Assembly: GCA_030765045.1 (NCBI GenBank)
Contig: CM060966.1
Coordinates: forward strand, 61,064,022 to 61,128,021
Direction of reading: 5' to 3'
Source of the DNA: Tenodera sinensis
Taxonomy: Eukaryota; Arthropoda; Insecta; Mantodea; Mantidae
DNA length: 64,000 nucleotides
Shown here: in pieces, positions 49,314 through 61,930 of the stretch
How the letters are laid out: every line of letters starts with the position of its first letter
Position numbering within the stretch: position 1 is the first letter of the stretch
Translations under genes and position numbers: made by a program
The notes under the pieces: model-generated
What the model was told of the DNA's origin: nothing
What the model saw: the letters and a program-made list of their open reading frames with translations, nothing else
Database searches by the model: none

Positions 49314-49956
49314 GTGAAAGACAGGAGGAAAGGAAGAGTAAAATTCAGAAAGAAAGAAATAAGGAAAGAAAGAAAGAAAAAATGAATGAAAGAAAGAAAA
49401 ATAGAAAGCAAGAAAGAAAGAAACAAAGGACGAAGGAAGGAAACAAAGAAAGAAAAATAGCAAGAAAGAAACAAAGGAAGAAAGAAAGAAGGAAAGAAAG
49501 AAAAGAAGAATGAAAGAAAGAGAGGAAGAAAGAAAGAAACAGCTAAACAAAGAAAGAAAGAAAGAAAGAGAGAAAGAGAGGAAGAGAGTAAGGGAGAAAG
49601 AGAGAAAGAAAGATTGAAAGAAAGAAAGATAGAAGAAAAGAGAGAAAGAAAGAAAGAAAGGAAGAAAAAAGAAAGAAAAAAGGAAAGAAACATAAAAGGA
49701 AAAAAGAAAGAAAGGAAGAAAGAATGAGAGAAAGAAAGAAAGATAGAAACAAAGAAAGAAGGAAAGAAAGAAAGAAAGTAAGAAGGAAAGAAAGATAGGA
49801 ACAAAGAAAGACAGAAAGAAAGAAAGAAAGAAAGGAAGAAAGAAAGACAGAAAGAAAGAAGGAAGGAAAGAAAGAAAGATAGAAGGAAAGAAAAAATGAA
49901 AGAAGGAAAGAAAGAAAGAAACTAAGGAAGGAGCAAAGAAAGATAGAGCGAAAGAT

Positions 49957-49991
<35 letters not shown>

Positions 49992-51954
49992 AAAAGAGAG
50001 GAAGAAAGAAAGAAAAAAAGACCGGAAGAATGAAAGATACAAAGGAAGAAAGAACGAAAGATAGACAGAAAAAAAGAAAGAATCAAACAAAGAAAGAAAG
50101 AAGGAAGGAAAGAAAGAAGCAAAGAAAGAAAGAGAAGAAGAGAGGAAGAGAGAAAGAAAGCAAGAAAGATGGGAACGAAGACAAAGAAAGGAAGAAAGAA
50201 AGAAGGAAAGAAAGAGAGTAAGAAATAAATAAAGATAGAAAGAAAGATAGAAAGGAAGAAAGAAAGAAAGAAAGAAAGAGGGAAAGACAGGAAAAAAGGA
50301 AGAGTCAAATTCAGAAAGAAAGAAAAAATGAATGAAAGAAAGAAAGAAAAAAAGAAAGCAAGAATGAAAGAAAGAAACAATAGACGACGGAAATAAACAA
50401 AAAAAGAAAAATAGCAACAAAGAAACAAAGGAAGAAAGAAATAAGGAAAGAAAGAAAAGAAGAAAGAAAGAAAGAGAGGAAGAAAGAAAGAAAGAAAAAG
50501 CTAAACAAAGAAAGAAAGAAAGAGAGAAAGAGAGGAGGAGAGTAAGAGAGAAGGAGAGAAAGAAAGATTGAAAGAAAGAAAGATAGAAGGAAAGAGAGAA
50601 AGAAAGAAAGGAAGAAAAAAGAAAGAAAAAAGGAAAGAAACATAAAAGGAAAAAAGAAAGGAAGAAAGAGTGAGAGAAAGAAAGAAAGCTAGAAAGAAAG
50701 AAAGAAGGAAAGAAAGAAAGAAAGAAAGTAAGAAGGAAAGAAAGATAGGAACAAAGAAAGACAGAAAGAAAGAAAGAAAGAAAGAAAGAAAAAAAGAAAG
50801 AAAGAAAGAAAGAAAGAAAGAGAGAAAGAAAAAACAAAGAAAGACAGAAAGAAAGGAAGAAAGTAGGCGAGAAACAAAGAAAGAAAGATAGAAAGAAAGA
50901 AAGAAGGAAAGAAAGAAAGTAAGAAGGAAAGAAAGATAGAAAGAAAGACAGCAAGAAAGAAAGAAACAAAGAAAGAATGGAAGAAAGAAAGAAAGAAAGA
51001 AAAAAAGAAAGAAAGAAGAAAGAAAGGAAGAAAGAAGGAAAGAAACAAGGAAGGAAAGGAAGAAAGGAAGAAAGAAAGCAAGAAAGAAAACACAAAGATA
51101 GGAAGAAACAAGGAATGAAAGAAAGAGCGGAAGAGAGGAATAGAGAAAGACACTAAGAAAGAAGGAAAGAAAGAAAGAAAGATAGAAAGAAAGAAAGAAA
51201 CAAAGAAAGAAAATAACAACGAAAGACAGAAAGAAAGAGAGAAAAATAGAAAGATACATAGAACGTTAGAAAGAAAGAAACAAAGAAAAATAGAAAGATG
51301 CAAAGAGCGATAGAAAGATAGAAAAAAGTAAGAAAGAAAAAAAGAAAGAAACAAAGGAGGAAAGAAAGAAAGAAAAAAAGACAGAAAGAATGAAAATTAG
51401 AAAGGAAGAAAGATAGAAAGATGGAAAGAAAGAAAGAAGGAAAGGAAGAAAGAAAGAAGGAAAGAAAGAAAGAAAGAAGGAAGGAAACGAAGATAGAAAG
51501 AAAGAGAGAAAGAAAAGAAAGGAAGAAAAAAAGAAAGACAGACAGAGAAAAGAAAGAAGGAAGGAACGAAAGAAAGAATCAAAGGAATATAGAAATAAAG
51601 AAAGAAAGATAGAAAGAAAGATAGAAAGACAAAAAGAAAGAAAGAAAAGAAAGAAAGGAAGAAAGAAAGAAAGACAGACAGAAAAAAGAAAGAAAGAAAG
51701 AAAGAAGGAAGGAAAGAACGAAAATAGCAAAGAAAGAAAGAAGGAAAGAAAGAAAGAAAGGAAGCAGGAAACAAGGAAAGAAAAATAGACCGAAAGATAG
51801 AAAGAAAGAGAGAAGGAAAAAAAGACAGGAAGAATGAAAGATAGAAAGGAAAAGGAAAGAAAGATAGATAGAAAGAAACAACGAATGAAACAAGGTAAGA
51901 AAGAAGGAAGGAAAGAAAGAAACAAAGTAAGAAAGAGAAGAAGAGAGGAAGAGA

Positions 51955-51989
<35 letters not shown>

Positions 51990-52854
51990 GGGAAGGATGG
52001 CAAAGAAAGGAAGAAAGAAAGAGAGAAAGGAGGAAATAAAAATAGAAAAAAAGATAGAAAGGAAGAAAGAAAGAAAGAAAGAAAAAAGAATGAATGAAAG
52101 AAAGAAAAATAGAAAGAAAGAACGAAGGACAGGAAGAGAGGAAGAGTGAAGGGAAGAAAGAAAGAATGAATAAAAGAAGGAAAGAAAAAAAGAAAGCAAG
52201 AAAGAAAGAAACAATGGACGAAGCAAGGAAACAAAGAAAGAAAAATAGCAAGAAAGAAACAAAGAAAGAAAGAAAGAAGGAAAGAAAGAAAGAAAGGAAG
52301 AAAGAAAGAGAGGAAGAAAGAAAGAAAGACTTAAAGAAAGAAAGAATGAAAGAGAGAGAGAAAGATAGGAAGAGAGCAAGAGAGAAAGACAGAAAGAAAG
52401 AAAGAAAAAATGAAAGAAAGAACGAAAGAAAGGAAGAAAGAAAGAAAGAAAGAAGGAAAGAAAAAAGAAAGAATGAAAAAATGAAGAAAGAAAGGAAGAA
52501 AGAAAGAAAGAAAGAGAGGAAGAAAGAAAGAGAGAAAGAAACAAAGATAGAAAGAAAGAAAGTAAGAAGGAAAGAAAGATAGACAGAATGAAAGAAAGAA
52601 AGAAAGAAAAAAAAAAGAAAAAAAAAGAAAGAAAGGAAGAAAGAAAGAAAGAAACAAGGAAGGAAAGAAAGAAAGATAGAAAGATAGAAAGAAAGAAAGA
52701 ATGAGAGAAAGAAAGAAAGAAATAGAGAAAGAAAGAAAGTAAGGAAGAAAGAAAGAAAGAAAGAAAAAAGAAAGAGAGGAAGAAGGAAAGAATGAAAGAA
52801 AGAGAGAAAGAGAGGAAGAGTGGAAGAGAGAAAGACAGAAAGAAAGAAACAAAC

Positions 52855-52889
<35 letters not shown>

Positions 52890-53068
52890 GAAAGAATGAA
52901 AGAAAGAAAGAAGGAAAGAAGGATAGAAAGAAAGAAACAAAGAAAGAAACAATCAAAGAAATACAGATAGGAAGGAAGAAAGAAAGAAAGAAAGATAGAA
53001 AGCAAGAATGAAAGAAAAGAAAGAAAGGAAGAAGTAAAAACAGAAGGAAATAAAGAAGGAAGGAAAGT

Positions 53069-53100
<32 letters not shown>

Positions 53101-53287
53101 AAGAATGAAAGAAAGAGAGGAAGAGAGGAAGTGAGAAAGACAGAAAGAAAGAAAGAAAGTAAGAAGGAAGGCAAGAAAGATAGAAAGAAAGAAACAAAGA
53201 AAGAAACAATCAAAGAAAGACAGATAGGAAGGAAGAAAGAACGAAAGAAAGATAGAATGAAAGAAAGAAAAAAGAAAGAAAAAAAAA

Positions 53288-53375
53288 ACAAGACAGAAAG
53301 AATGAAAATTAGAAAGGAAGAAGGAAAAAAAACAAGACAGAAAGAATGAAAATTAGAAAGGAAGAAAGAAAGAAA
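53288..53375 (+). repeat. 44 bp tandem doublet 3
   Basis: Copies at 53288 and 53332, with AAAATTA at 53305 and 53349. B2 partner of doublet 1. Confidence 0.93.
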
Positions 53376-53904
53376 CATAGAAAGAAAGAAAGAAAGAAAC
53401 AAGGAAGGAAAGAAAGAAACATAGAAAGAAAGAGATAAAGAGAGGTAGAGAAAGAGTGAAAGAAAGAAAGAAATAAAGGAAGACAGAAAGAAAGGAAGAA
53501 AGAAAGAGAGAAAGAAAGAAAGATAGATAGAAAGAAAGAAAGATAGAAAGAAAGAAGGAAAGAAAGAAAGAAGGAAAGAAAGATAGAAAGAAAGAAAGAA
53601 AGATAGAAAGGGAGAAAGAAGGAAAGAAAGACAGAAGGAAAGACAGAACGAAAGAAAGAAAGAAGTAAGAAAGAAAGAAAATAAAGAAAGGAAGAAAGAA
53701 AGAAAGAAGGAATGAAATGAAAGAAGAAAGAAAGAAAGTAAGAAAAAAAAAGAAAGAAAGAGAGCAAGAAAGAAATGAAAAGAAAGAAGGAAAGAAAGGA
53801 AGGAAGAAAAAAAGAGCGAAAGACAGAGAGAACGAAAGAAAGAGTTAAAGAAAGAAAGAACGAAAGAGAGAGGGAAGGAGAGGAAGAGAGAAACAGAGAA
53901 AAGC

Positions 53905-53937
<33 letters not shown>

Positions 53938-55421
53938 AAAGGAAGGAAGGAAAGAAAGAAAAGAAGAATGAAAGAAAGAGAGGAAGAAAGATAGAAACAG
54001 CTAAAGAAAGAAAGAAAGAAAGAAAGAGAGAACGAGAGGAAGAGAGTAAGAGAGAAAGAGAGAAAAAAAGACTGAAACAAAGAAAGATAGAAGGAAAGAG
54101 AGAAAGAGAGAAAGAAAGGAAGAAAAAAGAAAGAAAAAAGTAAAGAAACATAAAAGGAAAAAAGAAAGAAAGGAAGAAAGACTGAGAGAAAGAAAGATAG
54201 AAACAAAGAAAGAAGGAAAGAAAGAAAGAAAGTAAGAAGGAAAGAAAGATAGGAACAAAGAAAGACAGAAAGAAAGAAAGAAAGAAAGAAAGGAAGAAAG
54301 AAAGACAGAAAGAAAGAGGGAAGGAAAGAAAGAAAGATAGAAGGAAAGAAAGAATGAAAGAAGGAAAGAAAGAAAGAAACTAAGGAAGGAAGAAAGGAGG
54401 AAAGAAAGATAGAGCGAAAGATAGAAAGAAAAAAATAAAGAAAGGAAGAAAGAAAGAAAAAGAAAGGAAGAAAGAAAGAAAGAAAAAAAGACCGGAAGAA
54501 TGAAAGATAGAAAGGAAGAAAGAAAGAAAGATAGACAGAAAAAAAGAAAGAATCAAACAAAGAAATAAAGAAGGAAGGAAAGAAAGAACCAAAGAAATAA
54601 AGAGAAGAAGAGAGGAAGAGAGAAAGAAAGATGGGAACGAAGACAAAGAAAGGAAGAAAGAAAGAAGGAAAGAAAGAGAGTAAGAAATAAAAAAAGATAG
54701 AAAGAAAGATAGAAAGGAAGAAAGAAAGAAAGAAAGAAGGAAAGAAAGAGGGAAAGACAGGAAGAAAAGAAGAGTCAAATTCAGAAAGAAAGAAAGAAAG
54801 AAAAAATGAATGAAAGAAAGAAAGAAAAAAGAAAGCAAGAAGGAAAGAAAGAAACAAAGGACGAAGGAAGGTTACAAAGAAAGAAAAATAGCAAGAAAGA
54901 AACAAAGTCAGAGAGAAAGAAGGAAAGAAAGAAAAGAAGAAAGAGAGAAAGAGAGAAAGAAAGAAAGAAAGAAAAAGCTAAACAAAGAAAGAAAGAAAGA
55001 GAGAAAGAGAGGAGAGTAAGAGAGAAAGAGAGAAAGAAAGATTGAAAGAAAGAAAGATAGAAGGAAAGAGAGAAAGAAAGAAAGGAAGAAAAAAGAAAGA
55101 AAAAATGAAAGAAACATAAAAGGAAAAAAGAAAGAAAGGAAGAAAGAATGAGAGAAAGAAAGAAAGATAGAAAGAAAGAAGGAAAGAAACAAAGGAAGAA
55201 GGTAAGAAGGAAAGAAAGATAGGAACAAAGAAAGACAGAAAGAAAGAAAGAAAGAAAGGAAGGAAGAAAGAAAGAAAGAAAGATAGAAAGCAAGAAAGAA
55301 AGAAAAGAAAGAAGGGAAGAAGTAAAAACAGAAGGAAATAAAGAAGGAAGGAAAGTAAGAAAGAAAGAAAGAAAGATAGAAAGAATGAAAGAAGGAGAGG
55401 AAGAGAGGAAGTGAGAAAGAC

Positions 55422-55452
<31 letters not shown>

Positions 55453-55573
55453 AGGAAGGAAAGAAAAATAGAAAGAAAGAAACAAAGAAAGAAACAATCA
55501 AAGAAAGACAGATAGGAAGGAAGAAAGAACGAAAGAAAGATAGAAAGAAAGAAAGAAAAAAGAAAGAAAAAAA

Positions 55574-55661
55574 ACAAGACAGAAAGAATGAAAATTAGAA
55601 AGGAAGAAGGAAAAAAAACAAGACAGAAAGAATGAAAATTAGAAAGGAAGAAAGAAAGAAA
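55574..55661 (+). repeat. 44 bp tandem doublet 4
   Basis: Copies at 55574 and 55618, with AAAATTA at 55591 and 55635. B2 partner of doublet 2. Confidence 0.93.
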
Positions 55662-55749
55662 CATAGAAAGAAAGAAAGAAAGAAAGAAACAAGGAAGGAA
55701 AGAAAGAAACATAGAAAGAAAGAGACAAAGAGAGGAAGAGAAAGAGTGA

Positions 55750-55792
<43 letters not shown>

Positions 55793-55826
55793 GAAGAAAG
55801 AAAGAGAGAGAGAAAGAAAGAAAGAT

Positions 55827-55861
<35 letters not shown>

Positions 55862-56227
55862 AAGAAAGAAGGAAAGAAAGAAGGAAGGAAAGAAAGATAG
55901 AAAGAAAGAAAGAAAGAAAGAAAGAAAGGGAGAAAGAAGGAAAGAAAGAAAGACAGAAGGAAAGAAAGAAAGAAAGAAAGAAGCAAGAAAGAAAGAAAAT
56001 AAAGAAAGGAAGAAAGAAAGAAAGAAGGAATGAAATGAAAGAAAGAAAGAAAGAAAGTAAGAAAGAAAAAAAGAAAAAGAAAGAGAGCAAGAAAGAAATG
56101 AAAAGAAAGAAGGAAAGAAAGGAAGGAAGAAAAAAAGAGCGAAAGACAGAGAGAAAGAAAGAAAGAGTTAAAGAAAGGAAGAACGAAAGAAAGAGGGAAG
56201 GAGAGGAAGAGAGAAACAGAGAAAAAC

Positions 56228-56280
<53 letters not shown>

Positions 56281-56847
56281 AAAGGAAGGAAGGAAAGAAA
56301 GAAAAGAAGAATGAAAGAAAGAGAGGAAGAAAGAAAGAAACAGCTAAAGAAAGAAAGAAAGAAAGAAAGAAAGAGAGAAAGAGAGGAAGAGAGTAAGAGA
56401 GAAAGAGAGGAAGAAAGATTGAAAGAAAGAAAGATAAAAGGAAAGAGAGAAAGAAAGAAAGAAAGGAAGAAAAAAGAAAGAAAAAATGAAAGAAACATTA
56501 AAGGAAAAAAGAAAGAAAGGAAGAAAGAATGAGAGAAAGAAAGAAAGATAGAAACAAAGAAAGAAGGAAAGAAAGAAAGAAAGTAAGAAGGAAAGAAAGA
56601 TAGGAACAAAGAAAGACCGAAAGAAAGAAAGAAAGAAAGAAAGAAAGGAAGAAAGAAAGAAAGAGAGGAAGAAAGAAAGAGAGAGAGAAACTAAGATAGA
56701 AAGAAAGAAAGTAAGAAGGAAAGAAAGATAGACAGAATGAAAGAAAGAAAGAAAGAAAAAAAGAAAGAAAAAAAAAGAAAGAAAGGAAGAAAGAAAGAAA
56801 GAAACAAGGAAGGAAAGAAAGAAAGATAGAGAGATAGAAAGAAAGAA

Positions 56848-57000
56848 AGAATGAGAGAAAGAAAGAAAGAGAGAAAGAAAGAAAGTAAGGAAGAAAGAAA
56901 GAAAGAAAGAAAAAAGAAAGAGAGGAAGAAGGAAAGAATGAAAGAAAGAGAGAAAGAGAGGAAGAGTGGAAGAGAGAAAGACAGAAAGAAAGAAACAAAC

Positions 57001-57035
<35 letters not shown>

Positions 57036-57481
57036 GAAAGAATGAAAGAAAGAAAGAAGGAAAGAAGGATAGAAAGAAAGAAACAAAGAAAGAAACAATC
57101 AAAGAAATACAGATAGGAAGGAAGAAAGAAAGAAAGAAAGAAAGATAGAAAGCAAGAAAGAAAGAAAAGAAAGAAAGGAAGAAGTAAAAACAGAAGGAAA
57201 TAAAGAAGGAAGGAAAGTAAGAAAGAAAAAAGAAAGAAAGAAAGATAGAAAGAATGAAAGAAAGAGAGGAAGAGAGGAAGTGAGAAAGACAGAAAGAAAG
57301 AAAGAAAGTAAGAAGGAAGGCAAGAAAGAGAATGAGAGAAAGAAAGAAAGAGAGAAAGAAAGAAAGTAAGGAAGAAAGAAAGAAAGAAAGAAAAAAGAAA
57401 GAGAGGAAGAAGGAAAGAATGAAAGAAAGAGAGAAAGAGAGGAAGAGTGGAAGAGAGAAAGACAGAAAGAAAGAAACAAAC

Positions 57482-57516
<35 letters not shown>

Positions 57517-57600
57517 GAAAGAATGAAAGAAAGAAAGAAGGAAAGAAGGATAGAAAGAAAGAAACAAAGAAAGAAACAATCACAGAAAGACAGATAGGAA
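56848..57600 (+). repeat. 481 bp recent tandem duplication with a visible junction
   Basis: Sequence from about 56848 repeats at about 57329, with an offset of 481 bp. The conceptual 64-codon frames at 56851-57045 and 57332-57526 are identical. The junction is near 57328, where GGCAAGAAAGA, which elsewhere (42860 and 53170) continues into TAGAAAGAAAGAAAC, switches to GAATGAGAGAAAG. The second copy ends by rejoining the normal path into doublet 5, and the two copies then differ (AATCAAAGAAATACAG against AATCACAGAAAGACAG). Confidence 0.88.
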
Positions 57601-57656
57601 GGAAGAAAGAACGAAAGAAAGATAGAATGAAAGAAAGAAAAAAGAAAGAAAAAAAA

Positions 57657-57744
57657 ACAAGACAGAAAGAATGAAAATTAGAAAGGAAGAAGGAAAAAAA
57701 ACAAGACAGAAAGAATGAAAATTAGAAAGGAAGAAAGAAAGAAA
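57657..57744 (+). repeat. 44 bp tandem doublet 5
   Basis: Copies at 57657 and 57701, with AAAATTA at 57674 and 57718. It starts the second 4.35 kb sub-unit. Confidence 0.93.
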
Positions 57745-59576
57745 CATAGAAAGAAAGAAAGAAACAAGGAAGGAAAGAAAGAAACATAGAAAGAAAAAGA
57801 TAAAGAGAGGTAGAGAAAGAGTGAAAGAAAGAAAGAAATAAAGGAAGACAGAAAGAAAGGAAGAAAGAAAGAGAGAAAGAAAGAAAGAAAGAAAGATAGA
57901 AAGAAAGAAGGAAAGAAAGAAAGAAGGAAAGAAAGATAGACAGAAAGAAAGAAAGAAAGAAAGAAAGGGAGAAAGAAGGAAAGAAAGACAGAAGGAAAGA
58001 CAGAAAGAAAGAAAGAAAGTAGCAAGAAAGAAAGAAAATAAAGAAGGGAAGAAAGAAAGAAAGAAGGAATGAAATGAAAGAAAGAAAGAAAGTAAGAAAA
58101 AAAAGAAAGAAAGAGAGCAAGAAAGAAATGAAAAGAAAGAAGGAAAGAAAGGAAGGAAGAAAAAAAGAGCGAAAGACAGAGAGAAAGAAAGAGTTAAAGA
58201 AAGAAAGAACGAAAGAGAGAGGGAAGGAGAGGAAGAGAGAAACAGAGAAAAGCAGAAAGAAAGAAAGAAAGAAAGAAAGATAAAAGGAAGGAAGGAAAGA
58301 AAGAAGAGAAGAATGAAAGAAAGAGAGGAAGAAAGATAGAAACAGCTAAAGAAAGAAAGAAAGAAAGAGAGAACGAGAGGAAGAGAGTAAGAGAGAAAGA
58401 GAGAAAAAAAGACTGAAAGAAAGAAAGATAGAAGGAAAGAGAGAAAGAGAGAAAGAAAGGAAGAAAAAAGAAAGAAAAAAGTAAAGAAACATAAAAGGAA
58501 AAAAGAAAGAAAGGAAGAAAGACTGAGAGAAAGAAAGAAAGATAGAAACAAAGAAAGAAGGAAAGAAAGAAAGAAAGTAAGAAGGAAAGAAAGATAGGAA
58601 CAAAGAAAGACAGAAAGAAAGAAAGAAAGAAAGGAAGAAAGAAAGACAGAAAGAAAGAAGGAAGGAAAGAAAGAAAGATAGAAGGAAAGAAAGAATGAAA
58701 GAAGGAAAGAAAGAAAGAAACTAAGGAAGGAAGAAAGGAGGAAAGAAAGATAGAGCGAAAGATAGAAAGAAAAAAAGAAAGAAAGGAAGAAAGAAAGAAA
58801 AAGAAAGGAAGAAAGAAAGAAAGAAAAAAAGACCGGAAGAATGAAAGATAGAATGGAAGAAAGAAAGAAAGATAGACAGAAAAAAAGAAAGAATCAAACA
58901 AAGAAAGAAAGAAGGAAGGAAAGAAAGAACCAAAGAAAGAAAGAGAAGAAGAGAGGAAGAGAGAAAGAAAGAAAGATGGGAACGAAGACAAAGAAAGGAA
59001 GAAAGAAAGAAGGAAAGAAAGAGTAAGAAATAAAAAAAGATAGAAAGAAAGATAGAAAGGAAGACAGAAAGAAAGAAGGAAAGAAAGAGGGAAAGACAGG
59101 AAGAAACGAAGAGTCAAATTCAGAAAGAAAGAAAGAAAGAAAAAATGAATGAAAGAAAGAAAGAAAAAAAGAAAGCAAGACGGAAAGAAAGAAACAAAGG
59201 ACGAAGGAAGGTTACAAAGAAAGAAAAATAGCAAGAAAGAAACAAAGTCAGAGAGAAAGAAGGAAAGAAAGAAAAGAAGAAAGAGAGAAAGAGAGAAAGA
59301 AAGAAAGAAAGAAAAAGCTAAACAAAGAAAGAAAGAGAGAGAGAAAGAGAGGAGAGTAAGAGAGAAAGAGAGAAACAAAGATTGAAAGAAAGAAAGATAG
59401 AAGGAAAGAGAGAAAGAAAGAAAGGAAGAAAAAAGAAAGAAAAAATGAAAGAAACATAAAAGGAAAAAAGAAAGAAAGGAAGAAAGAATGAGAGAAAGAA
59501 AGAAAGATAGAAAGAAAGAAGGAAAGAAACAAAGGAAGAAAGTAAGAAGGAAAGAAAGATAGGAACAAAGAAAGAC

Positions 59577-59614
<38 letters not shown>

Positions 59615-59920
59615 GAAGGAAGAAAGAAAGAAAGATATAAAGCAAGAAAGAAAGAAAAGAAAGAAGGGAAGAAGTAAAAACAGAAGGAAATAAAGAAGGA
59701 AGGAAAGTAAGAAAGAAAGAAAGAAAGATAGAAAGAATGAAAGAAGGAGAGGAAGAGAGGAAGTGAGAAAGACAGAAAGAAAGAAAGAAAGAAAGAAAGA
59801 AGGAAGGAAAGAAAAATAGAAAGAAAGAAACAAAGAAAGAAACAATCAAAGAAAGACAGATAGGAAGGAAGAAAGAACGAAAGAAAGATAGAAAGAAAGA
59901 AAGAAAAAAGAAAGAAAAAA

Positions 59921-60008
59921 ACAAGACAGAAAGAATGAAAATTAGAAAGGAAGAAGGAATAAAAACAAGACAGAAAGAATGAAAATTAGAAAGGAAGAAA
60001 GAAAGAAA
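59921..60008 (+). repeat. 44 bp tandem doublet 6
   Basis: Copies at 59921 and 59965, with AAAATTA at 59938 and 59982. Its second copy is preceded by GGAATAAAAACAAG, where the other doublets have an unbroken A run, a private substitution. Confidence 0.93.
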
Positions 60009-60173
60009 CATAGAAAGAAAGAAAGAAAGAAAGAAAGAAACAAGGAAGGAAAGAAAGAAACATAGAAAGAAAGAGATAAAGAGAGGAAGAGAAAGAGTGA
60101 AAGAAAGAAAGAAAGAAAGAAAGGATGACAGAAAGAAAGGAAGAAAGAAAGAGAGAGAGAAAGAAAGAAAGAT

Positions 60174-60212
<39 letters not shown>

Positions 60213-60563
60213 AAGAAAGAAGGAAAGAAAGATAGAAAGAAAGAAAGAAAGAAAGGGAGAAAGAAGGAAAGAAAGAAAGACAGAAGGAAAGAAAGAAAGA
60301 AAGAAAGAAAGAAAGAAGCAAGAAAGAAAGAAAATAAAGAAAGGAAGAAAGAAAGAAAGAAGGAATGAAATGAAAGAAAGAAAGAAAGAAAGTAAGAAAG
60401 AAAAAAAAGAAAAAGAAAGAGAGCAAGAAAGAAATGAAAAGAAAGAAGGAAAGAAAGGAAGGAAGAAAAAAAGAGCGAAAGACAGAGAAAAAGAAAGAAA
60501 GAGTTAAAGAAAGGAAGAACGAAAGAAAGAGGGAAGGAGAGGAAGAGAGAAACAGAGAAAAAC

Positions 60564-60600
<37 letters not shown>

Positions 60601-60928
60601 AAAGGAAGGAAGGAAAGAAAGAAAAAAGAATGAAAGAAAGAGAGGAAGAAAGAAAGAAACAGCTAAAGAAAGAAAGAAAGAAAGAGAGAAAGAGAGGAAG
60701 AGAGTAAGAGAGAAAGACAGAAAGAAAGATTGAAAGAAAGAAAGATAAAAGGAAAGAGAGAAAGAAAGAAAGAAAGGAAGAAAAAAGAAAGAAAAAAGGA
60801 AAGAAACATTAAAGGAAAAGAGAAAGAAAGGAAGAAAGAATGAGAGAAAGAAAGAAAGATAGAAACAAAGAAAGAAGGAAAGAAAGAAAGAAAGTAAGAA
60901 GGAAAGAAAGATAGGAACAAAGAAAGAC

Positions 60929-60929
<1 letters not shown>

Positions 60930-60985
<56 letters not shown>
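60930..60985 (+). repeat. Perfect GAAA tract, 14 units
   Basis: Fourteen uninterrupted units after GACA. The counterpart near 56634-56646 is much shorter, so this tract has expanded since the 4.35 kb duplication, or the other has contracted. Confidence 0.92.
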
Positions 60986-60986
<1 letters not shown>

Positions 60987-61413
60987 GAAGAAAGAAAGAC
61001 AGAAAGAAAGAAGGAAGGAAAGAAAGAAAGATAGAAGGAAAGAAAGAATGAAAGAAGGAAAGAAAGAAAGAAACTAAGGAAGGAAGAAAGGAGGAAAGAA
61101 AGATAGAGCGAAAGATAGAAAGAAAGAAAGAAAGAAAGAAAGGAAGAAAGAAAGAAAAAGAAAGGAAGAAAGAAAGAAAGAAAAAAAGACCGGAAGAATG
61201 AAAGATAGAAAGGAAGAAAGAAAGAAAGATAGACAGAAAAAAAGAAAGAATCAAACAAAGAAAGAAAGAAGGAAGGAAAGAAAGAAGCAAAGAAAGAAAG
61301 AGAAGAAGAGAGGAAGAGAGAAAGAAAGATGGGAACGAAGACAAAGAAAGGAAGAAAGAAAGAAGGAAAGAAAGAGAGTAAGAAATAAATAAAGATAGCA
61401 AGAAAGATAGAAC

Positions 61414-61447
<34 letters not shown>

Positions 61448-61930
61448 GGGAAAGACAGGAAGAAAGTAAGAGTCAAATTCAGAAAGAAAGAAAGAAAGAA
61501 AGAGAGAAAGAAAAAATGAATGAAAGAAAGAAAGAAAAAAAGAAAGCAAGAAGGAAAGAAAGAAACAAAGGACGAAGGAAGGAAACAAAGAAAGAAAAAT
61601 AGCAAGAAAGGAACAAAGTCAGAAAGAAAGAAGGAAAGAAAGAAAAGAAGAAAGAGAGGAAGAAAGAAAGAAAGAAAAAGCTAAACAAAGAAAGAAAGAA
61701 AGAGAGAAAGAGAGGAGGAGAGTAAGAGAGAAAGAGAGAAAGAAAGATTGAAAGAAAGAAAGATAGAAGGAAAGAGAGAAAGAAAGAAAGGAAGAAAAAA
61801 GAAAGAAAAAATGAAAGAAACATAAAAGGAAAATAAGAAAGAAAGGAAGAAAGAATGAGAGAAAGAAAGAAAGATAGAAAGAAAGAAGGAAAGAAACAAA
61901 GGAAGAAAGTAAGAAGGAAAGAATGATAGG

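Larger units (their letters stand above)
45604..56250 (+). repeat. Higher-order repeat family B, copy 2 (B2)
   Basis: It repeats B1 in the same order at an offset of about 10.32 kb up to the doublet at 53288, and at about 10.65 kb after it. The offset jump of about 338 bp is a segment following the doublet that B1 lacks at its first doublet. Small offset changes along the way (10319, 10335, 10327, 10331, 10314, 10318) are largely multiples of four. The right boundary is set by alignment to the end of B1 and is approximate, because the sequence continues into another B sub-unit. Confidence 0.9.
53288..57656 (+). repeat. 4.35 kb sub-unit of family B, copy 1
   Basis: Runs from one 44 bp doublet (53288) through a second (55574) to the start of the third (57657). 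AGCTAAA lies at 53999, 54976 and 56342. Copy 2 has the same words at 58344, 59316 and 60661, offsets of 4345, 4340 and 4319; the doublets are offset by 4369 and 4347. Near its end it carries a private 481 bp duplication. Confidence 0.9.
57657..61930 (+). repeat. 4.35 kb sub-unit of family B, copy 2
   Basis: Doublets at 57657 and 59921; AGCTAAA at 58344, 59316, 60661 and 61679. Homologous to 53288-57656. Instead of a further doublet near 62026 the sequence switches at about 61930 to the path seen at 40490 and 50810, so the copy is incomplete at its right end. Confidence 0.88.
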
